64,000 nt of DNA, from positions 62,001 through 126,000 of the forward strand of contig DATGIF010000027.1 in NCBI GenBank assembly GCA_035295845.1, written 5' to 3'. The DNA is from Palsa-892 sp035295845 (lineage in GTDB: Bacteria > Pseudomonadota > Alphaproteobacteria > Rhizobiales > Xanthobacteraceae). Position 1 is the first letter of the stretch, and every line of letters starts with the position of its first letter. Made by a program: the position numbers and the translations under genes. Positions 1 through 8,253 of the stretch are shown in pieces. Below the pieces are notes generated by a model, which worked only from the letters and a program-made list of their open reading frames with translations, did not search any database and was not told where the DNA came from.

Positions 1-1161
1 GCGAACGGCATCCGCTTCGCGCCGATTTTCGGGCGGCAAGCCTTCAAGGTCGACGGCAAGTTCAAATTCTGGGGCGGGCTCACGGTCGAGGCCTGGGGCG
101 GCGGCCCCGGCCTGATCGCGGGGCTCACCGAGGCCGCGAGGAAAAAGGGAATTGCGATCGCCTACGAGACGCGGGCGCTCGCGCTCGTCGCCGGCGACGG
201 CGGCGTGACCGGCGTGCGCGTCCGCCACGGCGGCAAGAGCGTGGAGATCGCCGCGAAATCCGTGGTGCTCGCGGCCGGCGGCTTTCAGGCCAACGCCGAA
301 TGGCGCACGCGCTATCTCGGGCCCGGCTGGGAGCTCGCGAAAGTGCGTGGCACGCGGTTCAACACCGGCGACGGTATCGCGATGGCGCTCGCGATCGGCG
401 CCATGCCCTTCGGCAACTGGTCGGGCTCGCACGCCGTCGGCTGGGACCGCAACGCGCCGGAATTCGGGGATCTCGCGGTCGGCGACGGCTTCCAGAAGCA
501 CTCGTATCCGTTCGGTATCATGCTCAACGCCCGTGGCGAGCGCTTCGTCGACGAGGGCGCGGATTTCCGCAACTACACCTACGCCAAATACGGCCGCGTG
601 ATTCTCGCGCAGCCCGGCCAGTTCGCCTGGCAGATCTTTGACGGCAAGGTGCTGCATCTCTTGCGCGACGAGTACCGCATCAAGCGGGTGACGAAAGCGC
701 GCGCCGATACGCTGGAGGAGCTCGTGCAGAAGCTCGACGACGTGAACGCCGCGCAAGCGCTCGCGACGATCGCCGCCTACAACGCCGCGGTGAAGCGCGA
801 GGTGCCGTTCAATCCCAACATCAAGGACGGCCGCGGCACGGCGGGGCTCGCGATTGCGAAATCGAACTGGGCGAATACCATCGATGAGCCGCCGTTCGAG
901 GCCTATGCCGTCACCTGCGGCGTCACCTTCACCTTCGGCGGCCTCAAGATCGACCGCGAGGGCCGCGTGATCGATTCCGACGGGGCGCCGATCGCGGGCC
1001 TTTACGCCGCCGGCGAACTCGTCGGCGGCCTCTTCTATTTTAACTATCCGGGCGGCACCGGGCTGATGGCGGGCTCGGTGTTCGGAAAAATCGCAGGCCA
1101 TTCCGCGGGATCGCGCGCGGCCCCGCGCGCCGGCGCCAAGGCCGCGGGCCGCAATTGGTAA
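1..1161 (+). CDS. tcuA: FAD-dependent tricarballylate dehydrogenase-like flavoprotein (5' end outside window)
   Basis: The reading frame is open from base 1, so the N-terminus with the dinucleotide-binding glycine motif lies upstream of the window. What remains (386 codons) belongs to the fumarate reductase/succinate dehydrogenase flavoprotein family. It contains VVLAAGGFQAN, a central substrate-domain stretch around FVDEGADFRNYTYAKYG, and the C-terminal FAD-binding signature GLYAAGELVGG followed by GGTGLMAGSVFGK. Proteins with this arrangement are commonly called TcuA, which oxidises tricarballylate to cis-aconitate using FAD. The substrate here is inferred and could be another dicarboxylate or a 3-oxosteroid-like compound. 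It ends with TAA and is followed by an AT-rich gap before the outer-membrane protein gene. Family assignment is firm; the specific name is moderate. Confidence 0.75.
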   Translation, partial: ANGIRFAPIFGRQAFKVDGKFKFWGGLTVEAWGGGPGLIAGLTEAARKKGIAIAYETRALALVAGDGGVTGVRVRHGGKSVEIAAKSVVLAAGGFQANAEWRTRYLGPGWELAKVRGTRFNTGDGIAMALAIGAMPFGNWSGSHAVGWDRNAPEFGDLAVGDGFQKHSYPFGIMLNARGERFVDEGADFRNYTYAKYGRVILAQPGQFAWQIFDGKVLHLLRDEYRIKRVTKARADTLEELVQKLDDVNAAQALATIAAYNAAVKREVPFNPNIKDGRGTAGLAIAKSNWANTIDEPPFEAYAVTCGVTFTFGGLKIDREGRVIDSDGAPIAGLYAAGELVGGLFYFNYPGGTGLMAGSVFGKIAGHSAGSRAAPRAGAKAAGRNW

Positions 1162-1245
1162 ATTTTTATAGTTTGCGAAATCTTAATTTATGAAGGCGAT
1201 CGTTGCTCCCGACGCGAGGATTCGTTTTCTCGCCGGGGGTCAACA

Positions 1246-2256
1246 GTGTACCGCCTATTGCGCGTATCCGCGGGCATCGCGGTTGTCATTTTTGTCGCGC
1301 TCACGCCGTCGGCGCTGAAGGCGCAGACGCCGTATCCGTCCTATCCGTCCTTTCCGGCACCGCCGCCGCCGGTCTACCCCGCGCCGTACGGCCGCGAGAT
1401 TCCCAATGCGCCGCCGCTCGAAATCGAGTTCGGCCTCCGCTACTGGTATTCCTCCGGCAAGTTCCAGAAGACGCTGTTCGACAGTACCGGCGCGCTGCAA
1501 ATATCGCGGCTGACCTGGACCGGGATCGTCGGCAACAGCGGCGAGGGCTATTTCAACGTCACCGACAAGGGCGTGTTCGTGAAGGGCTATCTCGGCCTTG
1601 GCATCCTCGGCGGCGGCAATTTGCAGGACGAGGATTTTCCGCCGGTGACCGCGCCGTACTCGTCGACCAACAGCAGAGCGCAGGACAGCCGCCTCGATTA
1701 TGCGAACATCGATCTCGGCTATTATTTCCTCGATAATTCGCGCGGAAAGCTCGGCGGCTTCGTCGGCTATCACTTTTATCACGAGAAGCTGAACGCCTTC
1801 GGCTGCACGCAGACCGCCACCAATCCGGCGATCTGCGTGCCGAGCATCGGCGATTCGGTCCGCGTGATCACGCAGAACAACGATTGGCATTCGGTGCGGC
1901 TGGGCGTCGCCGGCGAAGTGACGATCATGCCGAACCTGAAGCTCTCCGGCGACGCGGCGTATCTGCCTTACGTGACGCTCAACGGCTCCGACACGCATTG
2001 GCTCCGCCTCGGCACGGATTTCAGCGGGCCGACGCCGGAGACCGGCCACGGCACCGGCATGCAGTTCGAGGGCATCCTCACCTACAATTTCAATAATTAT
2101 CTCAGCCTCGGCGTCGGCGGCCGCTACTGGCGCATGGATGCGCCGCACGGCATCTCGCATTTCGACGAATCTTTCATTGGCGGCGCGCTGCCGCAGGTGG
2201 AAAAATTCCAGACCAACCGCTACGGCACCTTCGTACAGCTCGGATTGAAATATTAG
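1246..2256 (+). CDS. Outer-membrane beta-barrel protein
   Basis: 336 residues starting at GTG with a purine-rich ribosome site (cgggggtc) just upstream; the upstream ATG at 1190 is out of frame. Residues 1-26 form a signal peptide ending SALKAQ. A Pro/Tyr-rich linker (about 27-50) follows, then alternating hydrophobic/aromatic strands typical of an outer-membrane barrel (for example FGLRYWYSSGKF, NIDLGYYFLDN, LSLGVGGRYWRMD). It ends in an aromatic-rich strand, VQLGLKY, although Tyr rather than Phe is terminal. The single pair of Cys lies in an extracellular-loop-like segment (GCTQTATNPAICVP). The function is not known; a porin-like or structural role is inferred. A palindromic repeat follows its stop codon. 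Confidence 0.7.
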   Translation: MYRLLRVSAGIAVVIFVALTPSALKAQTPYPSYPSFPAPPPPVYPAPYGREIPNAPPLEIEFGLRYWYSSGKFQKTLFDSTGALQISRLTWTGIVGNSGEGYFNVTDKGVFVKGYLGLGILGGGNLQDEDFPPVTAPYSSTNSRAQDSRLDYANIDLGYYFLDNSRGKLGGFVGYHFYHEKLNAFGCTQTATNPAICVPSIGDSVRVITQNNDWHSVRLGVAGEVTIMPNLKLSGDAAYLPYVTLNGSDTHWLRLGTDFSGPTPETGHGTGMQFEGILTYNFNNYLSLGVGGRYWRMDAPHGISHFDESFIGGALPQVEKFQTNRYGTFVQLGLKY

Positions 2257-2262
2257 CGAGTG

Positions 2263-2312
2263 GCGCGTGACCCTTTCCGAAAACCGGCTCCCCCTTTTCG
2301 GGGATCACGCGC
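2263..2312. repeat. Dispersed palindromic element, copy 1
   Basis: An imperfect palindrome with outer arms gcgcgtgacc / ggggatcacgcgc and inner arms ccgaaaa / ttttcgg. It is clearly related to the element at 33698-33746. It lies between the stop codons of two convergent genes (2256 on + and 2326 on -), so a bidirectional terminator role is plausible. Such elements are abundant in Rhizobiales intergenic regions (family knowledge); the function is inferred. Confidence 0.75.
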
Positions 2313-2325
2313 GGCGGCATTTCCC

Positions 2326-2583
2326 TCAATGGGTGATCATTCCCGGCGGCGTCGCGTTCGGCGGCGTGCGCCGGCAGGTCTCGAACCATTTGCGGCAGCT
2401 ATCTTCCACATCGAAGACCGCGCCGCTCTGACGCTGCGCCAGCGCGCATTGGCGGAGCCACGCCTCCTGTTGTTGCGCGTTCACGGCGCGCCAGACGCTC
2501 TGGCAGGACGGCAGAAGGGCCGCGTGCGCGGCCGGCGCCGCGCACAGCAGCGCGGCAAACATCAGGAGCGACAAACCTCGCAT
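2326..2583 (-). CDS. Small secreted four-cysteine protein
   Basis: 85 residues. A clear signal peptide covers residues 1-21 (hydrophobic core LLMFAALLCAA, cleavage after AHA). The mature part has four cysteines (in LPSCQSVW, LRQCALA, DSCRKWF, ETCRRTP), suggesting two disulfides in the periplasm. No family recognised. It lies alone between the convergent outer-membrane protein gene and the acyl-CoA dehydrogenase gene on the same strand; the dehydrogenase stop is 25 bases upstream of its ATG, so co-transcription is possible. The cysteine spacing and signal sequence support a real gene despite its size. Confidence 0.6.
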   Translation of the reverse strand: MRGLSLLMFAALLCAAPAAHAALLPSCQSVWRAVNAQQQEAWLRQCALAQRQSGAVFDVEDSCRKWFETCRRTPPNATPPGMITH

Positions 2584-2608
2584 CGGCGGCCTCTTTCGCT
2601 TTCGTGGA

Positions 2609-3781
2609 TCAGCGCGCGATGCGCTTGGCGACTTCTTCCAGCATCACTTCGGTGGCCCCGCCGCCGATCGACTGCACGCGCGCATCGCGGGTCATGCGCT
2701 CGATCGCGCTCTCGCGCATATAGCCCATGCCGCCGTGGAACTGCAGGCAGTCATACATCACCTCGTTGACGAGCTCGCCGCAATAGGCCTTCGCCATCGA
2801 GACTTCTTTCACGGCGTCGAAGCCTTGCGCGTCGAGCCAGGCGGCGTGATGCACGAGCTGACGCCCGGCCTCGACCTTGGCGGCAAGCTCGGAAAGCCGC
2901 ATGCGGATCGCCTGCTTGTCCCACAAGGGCGCGCCGAAGGCCTGGCGCTGCGTGACCCAATCGACGGTCATTTCGAGCGCGGCTTCCGCTTCGCCCATGC
3001 ACATCGCGGCGATGATCGTGCGCTCGTTCTGGAAATTCCGCATGATCGAATAGAAGCCGTGGCCTTCCTCGCCGAGGATGTTTTCGGCCGGCACGCGGCA
3101 ATCCTCGAAGACGAGTTCGGCGGTATCCGACGAGCGCCAGCCATGCTTGTCCAGTGCCCGCGAGACGCGAAAGCCGGGCGTGCCTTTTTCCACGAGGATC
3201 ATCGACACGCTCTGCGACGGGCGGCCGCCGGGGTCGGTCTTGGCGGCGACGCAGTAAAGGTCGCCGTGCACGCCGTTGGTGATGAACATCTTGGCGCCGT
3301 TCAGGACGTAATGATCGCCGTCGCGGCGCGCGGTGGTGCGGATGCCTTTAACGTCGGAGCCGGCGCTGGGTTCGGTGACGGCGACCGCCACGATCTTCTT
3401 GCCGGCGACGACGCCCGGCATGAAGCGGTCCTTCTGCGCTTTCGAGCCCGCATTGAAGATGTGCACCGAGGCCATGTCGGTGTGCACGAGGACGGTGATG
3501 GCGACGCCGGAGAAAGTGGAGCGGCCAAGTTCCTCGGCGAGCACGACGGAGCCGAGCGTGTTCATTTCCGCGCCGCCATATTCGGCGGGGTAGCGGATGC
3601 CGAGGAATCCGAGCTCGCCCATGCGCCGCAACACTTCGCGCGGCGTGTAGCCCAGTTTTTCCCAGGCCTCGCCGTGCGGCTTGATCTCTTCTTGCACGAA
3701 GCGGCGGAGCTGCGCGCGCAGCATCTCGTGCTCTTCGCTGAAATAGGCGGAGCGGATGGTGGGTTTGGCGGGGTCGAGCAT
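2609..3781 (-). CDS. Acyl-CoA dehydrogenase
   Basis: 390 residues from the ATG at 3781. An upstream in-frame start would run into the divergent nitrilase leader and give a non-homologous basic N-terminus. Full-length acyl-CoA dehydrogenase fold: N-terminal helical domain, the FAD-binding signature VAVTEPSAGSDVKGIRT, the second segment ALDKHGWRSSDTAELVFEDCRV, and the C-terminal QFHGGMGYMRESAIERMTRDAR with IGGGATEVM in the position of the usual G-G-x-x-E-V/I-M. It oxidises an acyl-CoA thioester at C2-C3 and passes electrons to ETF; an etfBA pair lies at 54.6-56.3 kb. Chain-length specificity cannot be read. No strong ribosome site is visible at 3781, so the start is moderate. Confidence 0.88.
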   Translation of the reverse strand: MLDPAKPTIRSAYFSEEHEMLRAQLRRFVQEEIKPHGEAWEKLGYTPREVLRRMGELGFLGIRYPAEYGGAEMNTLGSVVLAEELGRSTFSGVAITVLVHTDMASVHIFNAGSKAQKDRFMPGVVAGKKIVAVAVTEPSAGSDVKGIRTTARRDGDHYVLNGAKMFITNGVHGDLYCVAAKTDPGGRPSQSVSMILVEKGTPGFRVSRALDKHGWRSSDTAELVFEDCRVPAENILGEEGHGFYSIMRNFQNERTIIAAMCMGEAEAALEMTVDWVTQRQAFGAPLWDKQAIRMRLSELAAKVEAGRQLVHHAAWLDAQGFDAVKEVSMAKAYCGELVNEVMYDCLQFHGGMGYMRESAIERMTRDARVQSIGGGATEVMLEEVAKRIAR

Positions 3782-3863
3782 CTGCAAGGCGGGCGTTTGG
3801 CTGCGTCGCGGGGGATTGTGCGGCAAGCGGGGCTGTTCTTCAATTGCCCGAAAGGGAGCCGCC

Positions 3864-4808
3864 ATGACATCCGTCCGCGCCGCCGTAATTCAAAATTCCG
3901 CCGTTGTTTTCAACCGCGAGGCGACGCTCGAAAAGGTTGCGCGGCTGGTGAGGGACGCCAAACGGGAGGGCGCCGAGCTTGTGGTGTTCCCGGAAGCCTT
4001 CGTCTCCGCCTATCCGAAGGGATTGAATTTCGGCGCCGTGATCGGCAGCCGCACGCCGGCCGGCCGCGAGGATTTCCGCCGCTATTTCGACAGCGCCATC
4101 GAGGTGCCGGGGCCGGCGGTCGATTTCCTCGCCGCGGTCGCCGGCGACCATGCCGTGCATCTCGTGATCGGCGTGATCGAGCGCGACGGCGGCACGCTCT
4201 ATTGCACGGTTCTCTTCTTCTCGCCGGAAGGAAAATTCCTCGGCAAGCACCGGAAGCTGATGCCGACCGCATCGGAGCGGCTGGTGTGGGGCTTCGGCGA
4301 CGGCTCGACGCTGCCGGTGTTCGACACGCCGCTCGGCAAGCTTGGCTCGGTGATCTGCTGGGAGAATTACATGCCGCTCCTGCGCACGGCGATGTACGCG
4401 AAGGGCGTGCAGCTTTATTGCGCGCCGACCGCGGACGACCGGGACACATGGCTCGCGACCATGCAGCACATCGCGCTCGAAGGCCGCTGCTTCGTGCTCT
4501 CGGCCTGCCAGTTTCTGCTGCGCGGCGATTGCCCCGCCGATTACGACGCGGCGCAAGGGAACGACCGCGAGACGGTGTTGATGCGCGGCGGCAGCTGCAT
4601 CGTGAGCCCGCTCGGGAAGGTGCTCGCGGGCCCCGTGTTCAACCAGAGCCAGATTCTTGTGGCCGATCTCGACATGGGCGAGATCGCGCGCGGCAAATAC
4701 GACTTCGACGCCACCGGCCACTATGCGCGGCCGGACATTTTTCAGTTGCACGTCAACGAGCGGCCGACGCTGCCGGTGGTGTTCGAACGGGGAGCGGCGA
4801 AGAGCTAG
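3864..4808 (+). CDS. Nitrilase-family carbon-nitrogen hydrolase
   Basis: 314 residues from ATG 3864, preceded by aaagggagccgcc. The catalytic triad of the nitrilase branch is present: Glu44 in VFPEAF, Lys131 in GKHRKLMPT, and Cys165 in GSVICWENYMPL. The CWENYMPL context and PTASERLVWGFGDGS match true nitrilases (branch 1, R-CN to acid plus ammonia) rather than amidases. The length is usual for the family, slightly short at the C-terminus. It is divergent from the acyl-CoA dehydrogenase and convergent with an AraC regulator 25 bases away. Substrate (aliphatic or arylaceto-nitrile) cannot be decided. It may act on plant- or soil-derived nitriles. Confidence 0.88.
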   Translation: MTSVRAAVIQNSAVVFNREATLEKVARLVRDAKREGAELVVFPEAFVSAYPKGLNFGAVIGSRTPAGREDFRRYFDSAIEVPGPAVDFLAAVAGDHAVHLVIGVIERDGGTLYCTVLFFSPEGKFLGKHRKLMPTASERLVWGFGDGSTLPVFDTPLGKLGSVICWENYMPLLRTAMYAKGVQLYCAPTADDRDTWLATMQHIALEGRCFVLSACQFLLRGDCPADYDAAQGNDRETVLMRGGSCIVSPLGKVLAGPVFNQSQILVADLDMGEIARGKYDFDATGHYARPDIFQLHVNERPTLPVVFERGAAKS

Positions 4809-4833
4809 GGTGCGAGACGAAAGAGCAACGGCG

Positions 4834-5784
4834 CTAATTCTGCCTGCCGGATCCGGCTCGCATGTCCGACGGGGTCATGCCGAAGCGCGCGCGGAATGCC
4901 TTGTTGAAATGCGACAAATCGTTGAAACCCCAGCGATAGGCGATTTCGGAGATGCTGCTGCGCCCCTGGCGCGGATCGCACAGCGCCTTGCTGCAGGCAT
5001 CGAGCCGGTTCTCGAGCAACCAGCGACCGAAGCTTTGCCTAAGTTTCGCGAAACGCAGATGCAGCGTGCGGACCGAGATGCCGAAACGCGCCGCCGCGAG
5101 CTGCGGCGACAACGCGGGGTCGTGCAGGTACTGCCGGCAAAAGGCGAGCACGGCCTCGAGCTGCAATTCCGGTTGCAGGCGATCGGGCGCGATACCCGGC
5201 GCCGTCGCCAGCGCCAAGAGGTTGCACAGATTTTCAGTCAACAGCCCGGCGGCCATATCGTCCGACAGGCCATCGGCGACCAGCGTGCGCAAATGGCGGC
5301 GGGCGAGATCGGCATAAGGCGCATTCGACGGAAGCGTGCGCAGCATGCAATCGCGGAGCCACGGCGCGCGCTGCTCGACCATGGCGTGCGGGATAATGGC
5401 GATCGCCTGCTGGCGATGAACGGAGATCGTTGCGGAAAACGGAAGCCGCCCGTCGCAAACGGCAATATCGTTTTCGCCGACGGCAACCGATGCATCCGAT
5501 TTATGGATGACGGTTTGCCCGCGCAGTTGCAGGAAGATGGAGTAATGGTCGGCGGGCGCGCTGTCGATGTGCCGCCGGTTCCGGATGAGTTCGTAAGCGC
5601 CGAGGGATTCGGATGAGGCGAAGCGGTAGGTGCCTTTGTCGCGCGCAGAAATGCTGGCCGAAAAGCGCTCGGGGGACTGCTCGATCGGTTCGATCGAAAC
5701 ATTGAACGCCGCCTGGCAAACGGCTTCGCGCCAGAACGAGAAACGCTCGCGCCCGCGGATTGTGTCGGTGGACCAGCTGACCAT
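4834..5784 (-). CDS. AraC-family transcriptional regulator
   Basis: 316 residues from ATG 5784, with gaggcgcc as ribosome site. N-terminal about 200 residues form the AraC-binding-like domain of the AraC/NtrR-type regulators (FSFWREAVCQAAFNVSIEP near the start is typical of this subgroup). The C-terminal HTH_18 domain (about 210-312) carries two helix-turn-helix units: LAAARFGISVRTLHLRFAKL and ISEIAYRWGFNDLSHFNKAF, followed by RFGMTPSDMR. It probably controls one of the neighbouring genes; the convergent nitrilase and the divergent LuxR-type gene are candidates, but nothing in the sequence decides. The intergenic region to the next gene is 272 bases. Confidence 0.9.
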   Translation of the reverse strand: MVSWSTDTIRGRERFSFWREAVCQAAFNVSIEPIEQSPERFSASISARDKGTYRFASSESLGAYELIRNRRHIDSAPADHYSIFLQLRGQTVIHKSDASVAVGENDIAVCDGRLPFSATISVHRQQAIAIIPHAMVEQRAPWLRDCMLRTLPSNAPYADLARRHLRTLVADGLSDDMAAGLLTENLCNLLALATAPGIAPDRLQPELQLEAVLAFCRQYLHDPALSPQLAAARFGISVRTLHLRFAKLRQSFGRWLLENRLDACSKALCDPRQGRSSISEIAYRWGFNDLSHFNKAFRARFGMTPSDMRAGSGRQN

Positions 5785-5930
5785 GGCGCCTCGCCTGTGC
5801 GGTGAATCTCGAAAAACGCGTCGTCGTGCGTTGCGCGCTCAGCCAAGTCGTTTGCGCTGCCGGCCAAGACCGCTCGACGTCAAAGACGTAAAGCAATGCC
5901 ATGCGCACGAACTTCCCGACAGCCCAACTG

Positions 5931-5940
5931 ACGACGTCGT
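5931..5940. promoter_or_regulatory. Small perfect palindrome in the araC/luxR intergenic region
   Basis: acgacgtcgt is a perfect 10-base palindrome in the divergent 5785-6056 gap. It could be half of a regulator site for either flanking gene. Such short palindromes are frequent in G+C-rich DNA, so support is weak. The rest of the 272-base gap shows no RNA gene or clear promoter. Confidence 0.2.
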
Positions 5941-6056
5941 TCCGTAACGCCACGTCGCGGTCAAGCGCGCCCCCGATCACACCTCCGTCACCGCGGTAGC
6001 GCTCTGCGGAATGATTTGGCGCGGCGGTCGTAGCCCCTCTGATTCCCGTTCCCTGC

Positions 6057-7283
6057 ATGAAGAATTCATTCACAAACGTCATCGATCCAGAAATTTCCGA
6101 TATGAAACAGCGTCAGACACAAGTCAGGTATTCCGATTCCGCATGCTGGCTGAGCCAGCCAAGGGATCGGATGCTCACTTCGCTCGTCGAGGACATCTAC
6201 GACGCGGCGATCGATTCGGCGCGGTGGGCCGACGTTCTCGCCAAGGTCGTCGATTTCGTCGGCGGCCAGGCCGGCGGGATTGTCTCGAAAGGCTCAGCGG
6301 GCAAATCCGGCAACGCGCACTATCACTTCGGCATGAACGACCGCTACTTGCAGCTCTATGCGGAGACGTATTGGAAATTCGATCCGGTGGCGGCCTCGTC
6401 AATCTGCCAGCTCAAGCAGGTGGTGAGCGTTCCCGACCTCGTGCCCTATGACGAGTTTCGCGGCGGACGCTTCTACCACGAGTGGGTGCGGCCCCAGGGC
6501 TGGGTCGACGCAGCCAACGTGGTGCTGGAAAAGTCGGCGACGGATTGCGTTTATCTCAGCGTCATTCGCGGCGAGTCCCGAGGCATGGTCGACGGTGAAA
6601 TGCGCGGGCGCGTGGCGTCGCTGGTGCCGCATCTCCGCCGCGCCATGCGGATCGGGAAAGCGCTCGATCGCAAGAAACTCGAAGCGAAGACATTCGCCGA
6701 GACTCTCGATGGATTGAGCGTCGGCCTGTTCTTTGTCGACGCCGAAGCGCGGGTGGTCCATGCCAATACCGCGGCCCAAGATATTCTGGGCGCGAACGAT
6801 TTTCTGCGCGCGATGAATGGCCGGCTCGTCGCGCGCGACCTCCAATTCGATCAGGCATTGCGCGAGGTTTTCGCGGCCGCCGAGCGCGGCGACGCCGGAA
6901 GCGGCGCCAAGGTCGTCGCTTTGCCGCTGCATGCGCGGGACGGCGAGCATTATGTCGCGCATCTCATGCCGCTCGCCGCGGGCGCGCGGCGCCGCCCCGG
7001 CGCCGCCTACGCCGCCGCCGCCGTGTTCGTACACAGGGCGGCGCTGGAAAGCCCCTCGCTTTCGGGGGCCATTGCCCAGACTTATCAGCTGACGCCGGCG
7101 GAGTTCCGTGTCCTTCACGCGATCGTCGAAGAGGGCGGTATTTCCGAAGTAGCGCATGCGCTCGGAATCGCGGCCACCACCGTGAAGACCCACCTCCGCC
7201 ACATTTTCGAGAAAACCGGCGCCGGCCGCCAGGTGGATCTCGTCAAGCTCGTCGCCGGATTTTCCAGCCCGCTCGCGGGCTGA
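6057..7283 (+). CDS. LuxR-type HTH transcriptional regulator with PAS-like sensor
   Basis: 408 residues. The C-terminal 65 residues are a GerE/LuxR helix-turn-helix: YQLTPAEFRVLHAIVEEG, then ISEVAHALGIAATTVKTHLRHIFEKTG. Residues about 215-325 look like a PAS fold (LSVGLFFVDAEARVVHANTAAQDIL). The N-terminal part (about 40-200, beginning MLTSLVEDIYDAAIDSARW) resembles the sensory region of orphan LuxR proteins common in Bradyrhizobium-like bacteria. No receiver domain is present. The start at 6057 is uncertain: Met16 at 6102 or Met39 are alternatives and residues 1-38 are poorly structured. Ligand and target unknown. It is divergent from the AraC regulator. Confidence 0.85.
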   Translation: MKNSFTNVIDPEISDMKQRQTQVRYSDSACWLSQPRDRMLTSLVEDIYDAAIDSARWADVLAKVVDFVGGQAGGIVSKGSAGKSGNAHYHFGMNDRYLQLYAETYWKFDPVAASSICQLKQVVSVPDLVPYDEFRGGRFYHEWVRPQGWVDAANVVLEKSATDCVYLSVIRGESRGMVDGEMRGRVASLVPHLRRAMRIGKALDRKKLEAKTFAETLDGLSVGLFFVDAEARVVHANTAAQDILGANDFLRAMNGRLVARDLQFDQALREVFAAAERGDAGSGAKVVALPLHARDGEHYVAHLMPLAAGARRRPGAAYAAAAVFVHRAALESPSLSGAIAQTYQLTPAEFRVLHAIVEEGGISEVAHALGIAATTVKTHLRHIFEKTGAGRQVDLVKLVAGFSSPLAG

Positions 7284-7440
7284 CGAGGCATCAACGGGTT
7301 TTTCCGGAAATTGCGGCTCACATGTTGCGAATGAAATTTTCCAACGCGCACGTCCGCCGCATCACGAAATGTTTATGGAAACCGCGGCGCGCGTACTCCC
7401 GCGGGATGACGCGGGACAGCGGACGGTTCGTCACGGTCGC

Positions 7441-7464
7441 CCAATCTCGCGGGGGCGAGATTGG
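7441..7464 (+). promoter_or_regulatory. Perfect 10-bp hairpin in the leader of the Lys-Asp repeat gene
   Basis: ccaatctcgc, loop gggg, gcgagattgg: a perfect ten-base inverted repeat with a four-base loop, ending 51 bases before the ATG at 7516. No T-run follows, so it is not a standard terminator. It could be an operator or an mRNA leader structure. The rest of the 232-base gap (7284-7515) shows nothing else identifiable. Confidence 0.45.
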
Positions 7465-7515
7465 AAATCAGTTCGCGGGCTTTTGGGGGCCGGCGAACGA
7501 ACAAAAAGGTGACAT

Positions 7516-8160
7516 ATGACGATCTTCAAGACCAACACCAAATTGCCCCGCATCGCTGCGATGCTGGCCGCGGCCGCGATCTCCTTCGCCGCCACGCAAG
7601 GCGCCTTCGCCAAGAGCGGTGGCAGCGATCATAAGGAACATAGCAAGACGAGTGACAGCAGCTCCAATCGCAAGTCCGAATATAAAGACAAGGACAAGCA
7701 GAAGGACAAAGACAAGGACAAGTACTCGGACAAGGACAAACACAAAGATAAGGACAAGGACGGAGACAAGTACACCGACAAGGACAAAGACAAGGATAAG
7801 GACAAAGACAAAGACAAGGGCAGTGGCACCGGCATCACCCCCGGGCCGGTCGCTTCCAAGCCTCCCGGTAATCCGGGCAGCCCGCCTCCAGCGGCTCCCC
7901 CCGGCGACCCTGTCGTTCGCGATCATCGCCCGGGCGGAAATGCCGCTGGCCCCGTCCCGGGAACGATCATTCGCGACCACCGCGACGGCGCCGACGGAAA
8001 ACCGGTTGTCGTCGTGAGCTCGAGTGGGGGCGTTACCGTCACCCGGCCCGCGACCAACGCCGATCTGCAGAAGGCCGGCATGCTTCCAAAGCCTCCGGAA
8101 CCTGCAAAGCCAATTGCGCCGAGCAGCCCCTGTTCTGGGGCAAGCGCCTGCCCTCACTGA
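7516..8160 (+). CDS. Secreted low-complexity Lys-Asp repeat protein
   Basis: 214 residues from ATG 7516 with aaaggtgacat as ribosome site. A signal peptide covers residues 1-32 (cleavage after AFA). Residues about 55-101 are an almost pure alternating Lys-Asp tract, locally interrupted by Tyr, His, Gln, Ser, Thr and Gly, encoded by repeats of gacaag/gacaaa-type hexamers. Then comes a Gly/Pro-rich linker, two copies of a (V/I)-(V/I)-R-D-H-R motif (about 133-138 and 151-156), and a Val-rich segment (VVVVSSSGGVTVT). Two Cys lie near the end. The tract is charged but overall balanced, so it should be a disordered polyampholyte outside the cytoplasm. No known function; cell-surface, hydration or metal-binding roles are speculation. 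Confidence 0.7.
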   Translation: MTIFKTNTKLPRIAAMLAAAAISFAATQGAFAKSGGSDHKEHSKTSDSSSNRKSEYKDKDKQKDKDKDKYSDKDKHKDKDKDGDKYTDKDKDKDKDKDKDKGSGTGITPGPVASKPPGNPGSPPPAAPPGDPVVRDHRPGGNAAGPVPGTIIRDHRDGADGKPVVVVSSSGGVTVTRPATNADLQKAGMLPKPPEPAKPIAPSSPCSGASACPH

Positions 8161-8180
8161 GCGTTCACGATCGAATCCAA

Positions 8181-8209
8181 GCGGGCGGCGGGTTTTTCCC
8201 GTCGCCCGC
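8181..8209 (+). terminator. Strong G+C hairpin after the repeat-protein gene
   Basis: gcgggcggcggg, loop ttttt, cccgtcgcccgc: a 12-base stem with one G-U pair, 20 bases after the stop codon at 8160. No T-run follows the stem, so intrinsic termination is uncertain. It could also insulate or stabilise mRNA before the DUF3551 gene at 8254. Confidence 0.45.
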
Positions 8210-8253
8210 GTTGAAGAAAATCCCCATTCACAAACAAAATCCTGAGGTGCGAA

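Noticed and set aside
2735..4837. 700-codon open frame on the plus strand
   Set aside because: Antisense to the acyl-CoA dehydrogenase and out of frame with the nitrilase; composition is Arg/Ala/His-rich and no motif is present. High G+C makes long shadow frames common.
7700..7820. CRISPR-like or minisatellite array
   Set aside because: The repeats are short, in frame and coding; there are no spacers of constant length. No CRISPR array was seen anywhere in the window.
7629..7859. Minus-strand Ser-Leu repeat frame opposite the Lys-Asp tract
   Set aside because: It is merely the antisense of the gacaag repeat; the plus frame has a ribosome site and signal peptide.
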